Shown here piece by piece: positions 58,794 to 64,000 of a stretch of DNA of 64,000 bases. The notes under the pieces were generated by a model that searched no databases, was not told the DNA's origin, and saw only the letters and a program-made list of their open reading frames with translations. The translations under genes and the position numbers were made by a program. Numbering within the stretch: position 1 is the first letter of the stretch; each line of letters begins with the position of its first letter. Source of the DNA: Aminobacter aganoensis (lineage in GTDB: Bacteria > Pseudomonadota > Alphaproteobacteria > Rhizobiales > Rhizobiaceae); contig NZ_JACHOU010000005.1 in NCBI RefSeq assembly GCF_014206975.1, forward strand, positions 124,001 through 188,000. Direction: 5' to 3'.

Positions 58794-59876
58794 TTACTGC
58801 GCCCAGACCCGCCCATAGACGGCGGCGAGATTGTCTACCTCGCGCTCGAGCGGGAAATCTGCCCGAACATAGGCCAATGCGGCGTTTCCGGCCGCAGCTT
58901 GCCGTTCGGGATGATCCATAAAAGCGCTAGACGCAGCGATCATGACCCGCAGGTCATCCGCCGAAACGACCATACCGGCGTCCGGCGGAACCAGCTCCGA
59001 AAACGCGCCGACATCGGCCGCCACCACGGGTACCCCGCTGGCCATGGCTTCGAGCGGCGTCAGCCCGAAACCTTCCCAGCGTTGCGGCGCGACGAACAGT
59101 GACAGCGCGCGATACCAGCGCGGGATGTCCGTGTGCTCGCCAACGAAGAGGATTCTGTCGGCCAGGCCGGCCGCGGCTACCTTGGTGCGCAACTGCTCTT
59201 CGAATTCGACATGCTGCGCGGTCGCCCGGCCGGCGATGATCGCCGACCATTCCGGCCGCTCCGGCAGCACCGCGATCATCGCATCGACGAACAGATCGGT
59301 TCCCTTCTGGTGGCGGATGCGGCCGAAACAGCCGACATACTGGCGCGCCGGGTCCAGTCCGACGGCTTTCCTCGCGTCGGCCCGATTTTCCGGCGGGCAG
59401 AACCGGACGGTATCGATGCCGTGCATCACCACCGTGTTGGGCACTTCGAGATAGGCTGCGGTCTTGCGGCTGGTGGCGATCACCGCGTCCATGCGCCGGA
59501 TGAGGAATTTGCTCCATCCGGTATGGTGTCGTTGCGAGGCCGACGTGAACACCAGCTTCAGCGGCGCCCGGAAGACGTCACGCAGCACCAGTCCGGCCAA
59601 CATCTCGACGTTACGCCGGGCGTGCCAGATGCGGGGCCGGCCGGAGGCCGGGCGCCGGAGCAGCGATGGCAGCTGCCACCAGCGCATCTTGGGCAGATTG
59701 TCGGGCAGGCCGGGCCCGAACACCGCGATGCTGAGGTCGCGCGCCTGGACCGGCACCAGTTGCACGATGGTGCTGGTGACGCCCGACAGGCGCTTCTTGA
59801 GATTGGGCGCGATCACCTCGATGCGCGCCATGTCGACCGCGCCGGAAATGTCGGCGCGGCTTTGTGCTTTTGTCAT
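58794..59876 (-). CDS. lpsB: Glycosyltransferase family 4, LpsB/LpcC-like LPS-core mannosyltransferase
   Basis: This 360-aa protein resembles LpsB/LpcC: the N-terminal ARIEVIAPNLKKRLSGVTST is distinctive for the group, and CFGRIRHQKGTDLFVDAM and RWEGFGLTPLEAMASGVPVV (E-x7-E) form the donor site. LpsB/LpcC adds the first mannose to the lipid A-core of rhizobial LPS. It lies next to greA, as in Sinorhizobium. The start is uncertain between ATG 59876 and ATG 59831; the former is used because the N-terminus then contains the full conserved region. It is separated from greA by 42 bases. Confidence 0.82.
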   Translation of the reverse strand: MTKAQSRADISGAVDMARIEVIAPNLKKRLSGVTSTIVQLVPVQARDLSIAVFGPGLPDNLPKMRWWQLPSLLRRPASGRPRIWHARRNVEMLAGLVLRDVFRAPLKLVFTSASQRHHTGWSKFLIRRMDAVIATSRKTAAYLEVPNTVVMHGIDTVRFCPPENRADARKAVGLDPARQYVGCFGRIRHQKGTDLFVDAMIAVLPERPEWSAIIAGRATAQHVEFEEQLRTKVAAAGLADRILFVGEHTDIPRWYRALSLFVAPQRWEGFGLTPLEAMASGVPVVAADVGAFSELVPPDAGMVVSADDLRVMIAASSAFMDHPERQAAAGNAALAYVRADFPLEREVDNLAAVYGRVWAQ

Positions 59877-59918
59877 CGTTGTCTGGTCCGGTATGCGGCG
59901 GCAGGTGCCGCCCACGCC

Positions 59919-60392
59919 TCAGATGAACTGTACCTGGACGATTTCGTAGCCGCGCGCGCCGCCCGGCGCGTTGACCTCGATGGCGTCGCCGACTTCCTTG
60001 CCGATCAGCGCGCGCGCGATCGGCGAGGAGATCGAGATGCGGCCGGACTTCACGTCGGCCTCCTGGTCGCCGACGATCTGGTAGGTCTTCTTTTCCTCGG
60101 TATCGTCGTCGACGAGCACGACGGTGGCGCCGAACTTGATCTTGTCGCCGTTCAGCTTGGTGACGTCGATCACCTCGGCGCGCGCGATCAGGTCCTCGAG
60201 TTCGTTGACCCGGCCCTCGTTGAGGCTCTGCGATTCCTTGGCGGCGTGGTATTCGGCATTTTCCGAAAGGTCGCCATGCGAGCGCGCCTCGGCGATGGCC
60301 TCGATGATGCGCGGGCGTTCTTCCTGCTGGCGCCAGCGCAGCTCTTCCTTCAGCGCGACGAATCCACCCGCCGTCATCGGAACCTTGTTCAT
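59919..60392 (-). CDS. greA: Transcription elongation factor GreA
   Basis: The 157-aa GreA rescues backtracked RNA polymerase by stimulating transcript cleavage. Its coiled-coil finger contains [20 protein letters not shown] with the acidic residues D and E that enter the polymerase channel, and the C-terminal domain includes [18 protein letters not shown]. The ATG at 60392 has a strong AGGAGAGG upstream. It heads the minus-strand greA-lpsB unit. A strong intrinsic terminator sits in its leader (60448-60489), so its expression is probably attenuated. Confidence 0.95.
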   Translation of the reverse strand: MNKVPMTAGGFVALKEELRWRQQEERPRIIEAIAEARSHGDLSENAEYHAAKESQSLNEGRVNELEDLIARAEVIDVTKLNGDKIKFGATVVLVDDDTEEKKTYQIVGDQEADVKSGRISISSPIARALIGKEVGDAIEVNAPGGARGYEIVQVQFI

Positions 60393-60447
60393 AGTCGACC
60401 TCTCCTGGCCTTTGCCGCGCGGCTTGCCTGTTGCTGCCGCGAGGCAC

Positions 60448-60489
60448 AAAAAAAGAAAACGGTCCGGCAGCCTCGGCTAACGGGACCGT
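60448..60489 (-). terminator. Intrinsic terminator in the greA leader (attenuator)
   Basis: On the minus strand ACGGTCC (60489-60483 complement) pairs with GGACCGT (60465-60459 complement), with an inner AGCC-GA-GGCT hairpin, followed by TTTCTTTTTTT. It ends about 56 bases before the greA ATG. No other minus-strand gene is upstream to be terminated, so it probably acts on greA's own leader. Confidence 0.75.
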
Positions 60490-60508
60490 CTCACCTCTAT
60501 CTCCGGCG

Positions 60509-60541
60509 AATATAGCAATCCTGCCGCAGAATTCACGTCAA
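60509..60541 (-). promoter_or_regulatory. Candidate greA leader promoter
   Basis: TTGACG (60541-60536) and TATATT (60514-60509) lie on the minus strand 21 bases apart, longer than ideal. Transcription from here would run through the leader terminator. The -10 is convincing; the -35 is not. Confidence 0.4.
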
Positions 60542-60678
60542 AAAATTCGTTTACCACCATAGACCTGTTGGTGCAGACAACCTGAGCGTTCGCCGCTTCA
60601 CCCGCTTGTGATTGAACCTGCACAGCTTTGATGCTCTGCTGCCGTTGCCGCGCCAGCCTTTCCACCTATGTCGGATAG

Positions 60679-61812
60679 ATGAGCAACCACACGCCGCTAC
60701 TTGCACTCATGTTCGCCCTGGTTGGTTCGCCGGCCCTCGCCGAGACGCAAACCTTCAACACCCAGGACCTCACGCTCCGCGCCGACGTCATCGCCGACGG
60801 CCTCGATCACCCCTGGGGACTGGACTTCCTGCCGGGCAACGAAGCCATCGTCACCGAACGCTCCGGCAACATCCGCATCTTCTCGCAAGACGGCCTGTCG
60901 GATCCGGTCATGGGCGTGCCGAAGGTGGCGGCCCGCGGCCAGGGCGGCCTGCTGGACATCGCCGTCGCCCGCGACTTCGAACGTTCCGGCACCATCTACT
61001 TCAGCTTCTCCGAGCCCGGCCGCGGCGGCGCGGGCACCGCACTTGCGCGGGCAAGGCTGGTTCGCGAAGGCAAGGCCGCGCGGCTCGAGGATGTCCAGGT
61101 CATCTTCTCGATGAGCCGCAAGACCGGTGCCGGGCAGCATTTCGGCTCGCGGATCGTCGTCAACGACGACGGCACGCTGTTCGTCACCACGGGCGACCGC
61201 GGCGATGGCGACCGCGCCCAGGACATGCACGATCATGCCGGCGCCGTCATCCGCATCAATGCCGACGGCTCGATCCCCGCCGACAATCCCTCGCCGGACG
61301 GAAAGGCGATGGCGCCGGAAATCTGGTCCAAGGGCCACCGCAACCTGCAGGGCGCGACCTACGACCCGGTCCTCGGCGCCCTGATCACCGTCGAGCATGG
61401 CGCCCAGGGCGGCGACGAGCTGAACCGGCCCCAGGCCGGCAAGAACTATGGCTGGCCGGTGATCACCTATGGCCGCGACTATTCCGGCGAAAAGATCGGC
61501 GTCGGCACGTCGGCCAAGGGCTACGAGCAGCCGCTGTATTACTGGGATCCGTCGATCGCGCCTTCCGGCCTCGCCAGCTACCAGGGCGACATGTTCCCGG
61601 AATGGAAAGGCGACCTGCTCGTCGGATCGCTGAAATTCGAACTGCTGAGCCGCCTCGACCGCGATGCCAAGGGCAACGTCCTCGACGAGGAGCGCATGCT
61701 CGACGGCGCACTGGGCCGGATCCGGGACGTCAACGTCGCCCCCGACGGCTCTGTCTGGTTGCTCACCGACGAAAACAATGGCGCCATCGTCAGGCTGTCG
61801 CGCGGCGACTAA
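60679..61812 (+). CDS. PQQ-dependent sugar dehydrogenase (Yli/Asd type)
   Basis: The 377-aa periplasmic protein has a signal peptide (LLALMFALVGSPALA) and a six-bladed beta-propeller of the soluble PQQ glucose-dehydrogenase-like group. Visible are GLDHPWGLDFLPGNEAIVTE, GGLLDIAVARDFERSGTIYF, GQHFGSRIVVNDDGTLFVTT with the catalytic His, GDRGDGDRAQD for PQQ/calcium and GHRNLQGATYDP. It would oxidise aldose sugars with PQQ; the organism may or may not make PQQ. It is divergent from greA. RBS before the ATG is weak. Single gene. Confidence 0.9.
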   Translation: MSNHTPLLALMFALVGSPALAETQTFNTQDLTLRADVIADGLDHPWGLDFLPGNEAIVTERSGNIRIFSQDGLSDPVMGVPKVAARGQGGLLDIAVARDFERSGTIYFSFSEPGRGGAGTALARARLVREGKAARLEDVQVIFSMSRKTGAGQHFGSRIVVNDDGTLFVTTGDRGDGDRAQDMHDHAGAVIRINADGSIPADNPSPDGKAMAPEIWSKGHRNLQGATYDPVLGALITVEHGAQGGDELNRPQAGKNYGWPVITYGRDYSGEKIGVGTSAKGYEQPLYYWDPSIAPSGLASYQGDMFPEWKGDLLVGSLKFELLSRLDRDAKGNVLDEERMLDGALGRIRDVNVAPDGSVWLLTDENNGAIVRLSRGD

Positions 61813-61878
61813 GGGGCAACGGCAATAAGGCAGCGGGGTTGGGGCAGTTGCCCTGCCCCCGCTGCCTTACAGCGCCGG

Positions 61879-62415
61879 CTACCCCCGCAGATAGGCGTCG
61901 ATCCGCTGTTCCAGCATGCCGTATTCCGGGCAGTTCGTGCCGCAGCGTTTGCCGATCTCCGACAATTGCACGCGGGCAGCCGCGACATCGCCGAGCATCA
62001 GCTGCGCCTCGCCCATATATTCCCGCACCAGCGTGTAGTCGGGATTGTTGCGCAGCGCTTCCTGGTAATAGCCGAGGCCGACGAGCACGCGCCCGGCCTT
62101 GCGGTGCGAATAGCCGAGATAATTGAGGATGCGCGGGTCGGTCTTGTCGGCGGCGAGCGTCAGCACCTTGATCGCCTCGTCATACTTGCCGTCCATGGCA
62201 AGCGCCCGGCCCGCCGAATAGAGGCTGTCGTCGTCGATCATGCCCGCCTTGGGCGGTTCGCATTTCTTGGTCTTCTTGTTGTAGACCATGCCGTTGTTGC
62301 ACTTCACCTCGTCGCCGCTGCTGCTCCCGCCGCTGTCGGCGGAGAACACAGGCGCCGCCAGCAAGGGCAGCGACACGACAACGCCAGCAAGCACTTTCGC
62401 AATTCGGGTCTGCAT
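61879..62415 (-). CDS. Secreted TPR-repeat protein, tandem paralogue A
   Basis: The 178-aa protein has a signal peptide (AKVLAGVVVSLPLLAAPVFS), a short conserved cysteine segment VYNKKTKKCEPPKAGMIDDD, and TPR repeats seen as LYSAGRALAMDGKYDEAIKV and LNYLGYSHRKAGRVLVGL. It ends RCGTNCPEYGMLEQRIDAYL with a cysteine pair. It is very similar to the next gene, from which it probably arose by duplication. Function is unknown; TPR-type domains bind proteins. AGGAGG lies 6 bases before the ATG. Confidence 0.85.
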   Translation of the reverse strand: MQTRIAKVLAGVVVSLPLLAAPVFSADSGGSSSGDEVKCNNGMVYNKKTKKCEPPKAGMIDDDSLYSAGRALAMDGKYDEAIKVLTLAADKTDPRILNYLGYSHRKAGRVLVGLGYYQEALRNNPDYTLVREYMGEAQLMLGDVAAARVQLSEIGKRCGTNCPEYGMLEQRIDAYLRG

Positions 62416-62517
62416 CGCTACCTCCTAAAATGCGCCCATCGCGAGATTAACGCATCCGGGGCCGGATTTCATCCGGGGACGGCGTGAATGCCGAGCCCAA
62501 CCGGCGGCGTTCCGGGC

Positions 62518-63090
62518 CTAGCCCTTGAGATATGTCTCGATCTGCTCGGCCAGCAGGCCATATTCGCGACAGCCCGTGCCGCAGCGCTCGGCGATTTCCG
62601 ACAGCTGCAGCCGCGCACCGGCGACGTCGCCGAGCGTCAGATGCGCCTCGCCCATATATTCGCGCACCGGCATGTAGTCGGGATCGTTGAGGATCGCCTC
62701 CTGATAATAGCCGAGGCCGACGAGGATGCGCCCGGCCTTGCGGTGGGAATAGCCGAGATAATTGAGAATGCGGGCGTCGGTCTTGTCGCTGGCCAGCGCC
62801 AGCACCTTGATCGCGTCGTCATAGCGGCCGTCCATGGCCAGCGCCCGGCCCGCCAGGTACAGGCTGTCGTCATCGATCATGCCGGCCTTGGGCGCTTCGC
62901 ATTTCTTGGTCTTCTTGTTGTAGACCAGACCGGTGCGGCACTTGACCTGGTCGCCACCGTTGCCGCCACCACCGCCCATGCCGCCGCCGGAATTGCCGCC
63001 TCCGCCGCCATCGGCGGAAAACACGGGTACGGCAAACAGCGGCAGCGACACCAACGCGCCTGCCAGAAGTCTCAGATATCGGATCTGCAT
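62518..63090 (-). CDS. Secreted TPR-repeat protein, tandem paralogue B
   Basis: The 190-aa protein has the same layout as its neighbour: signal peptide, a glycine-rich linker (GGGGGNSGGGMGGGGGNGGD), VYNKKTKKCEAPKAGMIDDD, TPR repeats (LNYLGYSHRKAGRILVGL) and the C-terminal RCGTGCREYGLLAEQI. The glycine-rich linker is absent from the other paralogue, which has a short serine/glycine stretch. The two are about 100 bases apart on the same strand and can be co-transcribed. GGAGG lies 6 bases before the ATG. Confidence 0.85.
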   Translation of the reverse strand: MQIRYLRLLAGALVSLPLFAVPVFSADGGGGGNSGGGMGGGGGNGGDQVKCRTGLVYNKKTKKCEAPKAGMIDDDSLYLAGRALAMDGRYDDAIKVLALASDKTDARILNYLGYSHRKAGRILVGLGYYQEAILNDPDYMPVREYMGEAHLTLGDVAGARLQLSEIAERCGTGCREYGLLAEQIETYLKG

Positions 63091-63153
63091 GGCTACCTCC
63101 ACCGATGCGTCCCCGACGAGGTCAACGCGTCGATGGCGGTGTTTCGTCCTGCC

Positions 63154-63504
63154 TCAGCCGCGGAAAATCAGCGCCGCCCCGCCGGCGATCAGCGCGAAGC
63201 CCATGGCATGGTTCCAGGTGATGCCTTCCTTGAGATAGAACACCGAGAAGATGACGAAGACCGAGAGCGTGATCACCTCCTGCATCGTCTTGAGCTCCGC
63301 CGCAGAATAGACCTGGTGGCCGATGCGGTTGGCCGGCACCGCCAGCCAGTATTCGAAGAAGGCGATCAGCCAGCTGAAAATGACAGCCGCGTAAAGCGGA
63401 GCCGCCTTGTACTTCAGGTGCCCATACCAAGCGAACGTCATGAACACGTTGGACGCGATCAGCATCAGCACAGGAAAGATCTTCGGCGAAAGCAGCAAAG
63501 CCAT
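63154..63504 (-). CDS. DUF486 family small membrane protein (DMT-like)
   Basis: This 116-aa inner-membrane protein has four helices, with MLIASNVFMTFAWYGHLKYK, IAFFEYWLAVPANRIGH and TLSVFVIFSVFYLKEGITW typical of DUF486, distantly related to small multidrug resistance/EamA transporters. Transport activity is unproven. GAGGAGG-like bases precede the ATG at 63504. It lies upstream of the TPR pair on the same strand. Confidence 0.9.
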   Translation of the reverse strand: MALLLSPKIFPVLMLIASNVFMTFAWYGHLKYKAAPLYAAVIFSWLIAFFEYWLAVPANRIGHQVYSAAELKTMQEVITLSVFVIFSVFYLKEGITWNHAMGFALIAGGAALIFRG

Positions 63505-63659
63505 GGGGGATACCGCGTGGAGGAGGAAGGAAGGCCGGCTATTTCTGCCTCGCCGTGCGCCGTGTCAACCGCGGCAACCACCCCGCGAACATCGAGGCAG
63601 TGACGTTGCCGCCAAATGCGCTATCATCAGGTGGGGGGAAGGCAACCAGGAGCACGCTC

Positions 63660-64000
63660 GTGCAGCAGCGGCGCGAAAAAGAGTGGGACCTGACCATCGG
63701 CCCGGACACCGTGCGGGTGTTCATCCTCAAGGCCAAGGCAATCAGCGCCGGCGTCAACGAGGATTATGAGGACGGCGCCGAGCACGAGATCGAATATGAC
63801 GGCGGCACCCACGACAATCACCATCACGCCGGACTCGCCGAGGAAGAGGAAGAAAACCTCACCGAAAAGGAGCTGCGCCAGCTGATCAGCGACCTTAATG
63901 TCGACGAGGCCGCCGAACTCGTCGCCCTCGCCTGGATCGGCCGCGGCGACTACGACGCTTCGGAGTGGCAGGACGCCGTCGCCGAGGCACGCCAGCGCAG
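63660..64000 (+). CDS. DUF3775 domain protein, 3' end outside the window
   Basis: Only the first 113 codons are in the window. A GTG at 63660, with AGGAG 7 bases upstream, starts QQRREKEWDLTIGPDTV. The last part LTEKELRQLISDLNVDEAAE and LVALAWIGRGDYDASEWQDA is the DUF3775 signature. The middle is acidic (EHEIEYDGGTHDNHHHAGLA) and likely disordered. The family is widespread in alphaproteobacteria and its role is unknown. Confidence 0.8.
   Translation, partial: MQQRREKEWDLTIGPDTVRVFILKAKAISAGVNEDYEDGAEHEIEYDGGTHDNHHHAGLAEEEEENLTEKELRQLISDLNVDEAAELVALAWIGRGDYDASEWQDAVAEARQR

Noticed and set aside
58611-59102. 163-codon plus-strand frame overlapping the end of lpsB
   Set aside because: It overlaps a clear glycosyltransferase on the other strand and has no protein motif.

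Overview
The window is GC-rich chromosomal DNA from an alphaproteobacterium of the order Hyphomicrobiales (Rhizobiales), most like Mesorhizobium or a close Phyllobacteriaceae relative. The evidence is the rhizobial-type rpoD (673 aa), dnaG and carAB, the neighbourhood greA-lpsB...lrp-trxB-lsrB known from Sinorhizobium, promoters of the CTTGAC-N17-CTATAT type, and palindromic 'CTTCTCCCC' intergenic repeats. No rRNA, intact tRNA, CRISPR array or insertion sequence was found. Nearly every real gene has a long antisense shadow frame, as expected at this GC content.

Layout. 0-11 kb: a DUF305 membrane protein, a glycosyltransferase, the housekeeping pair rpoD and dnaG, a Na/Pi cotransporter, an M20 amidohydrolase, a glyoxalase-fold protein and yqeY. 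11.1-28.1 kb: carA and carB, separated by 12 kb. Between them lie a lower-GC HEPN-like gene coupled to a broken gamma-glutamylcyclotransferase-like gene, a Tet-type efflux pump, an aldo/keto reductase with a zinc metallopeptidase, an unusual adenylation-carrier-membrane acyltransferase fusion, mntH, and a divergent MFS/ArsR pair with a clear operator. 28-33 kb: small genes, dispersed palindromes and a TetR-controlled hydrolase/VOC operon with a TGTAGA operator. 32.7-42 kb: an animal-type haem peroxidase, GNAT, a lytic transglycosylase lipoprotein, ogt, a cold-shock protein, a GST, two coupled EAL-domain genes (one degenerate) and an aspartate aminotransferase. 42-50 kb: a small secreted protein, a ribbon-helix-helix protein, an MHS-type transporter with a large insertion, a serine/threonine dehydratase, an EF-G-like GTPase, msrP and a GFA protein.

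50.2-60.7 kb is the most coherent locus. A strongly predicted minus-strand small RNA of the AbcR (alpha-r15) type, with its own promoter, anti-Shine-Dalgarno loop and terminator, lies near lsrB. Then come trxB, lrp, two lipopolysaccharide glycosyltransferases, a lower-GC cassette of two methyltransferases and a hexapeptide acyltransferase, a third glycosyltransferase (lpsB-like), and greA. A strong intrinsic terminator sits in the greA leader. The last 3.4 kb holds a PQQ-type sugar dehydrogenase, a tandem pair of secreted TPR paralogues, a DUF486 membrane protein and the start of a DUF3775 gene cut by the window end.

The best candidates for under-described biology are the AbcR-type RNA and a possible second copy, the greA leader attenuator, the A-PCP-acyltransferase fusion, the HEPN/GGCT pair, the inactive EAL partner protein and the gene replacement inside the LPS-core locus. 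All calls come from reading sequence and from family knowledge; no database search was run.
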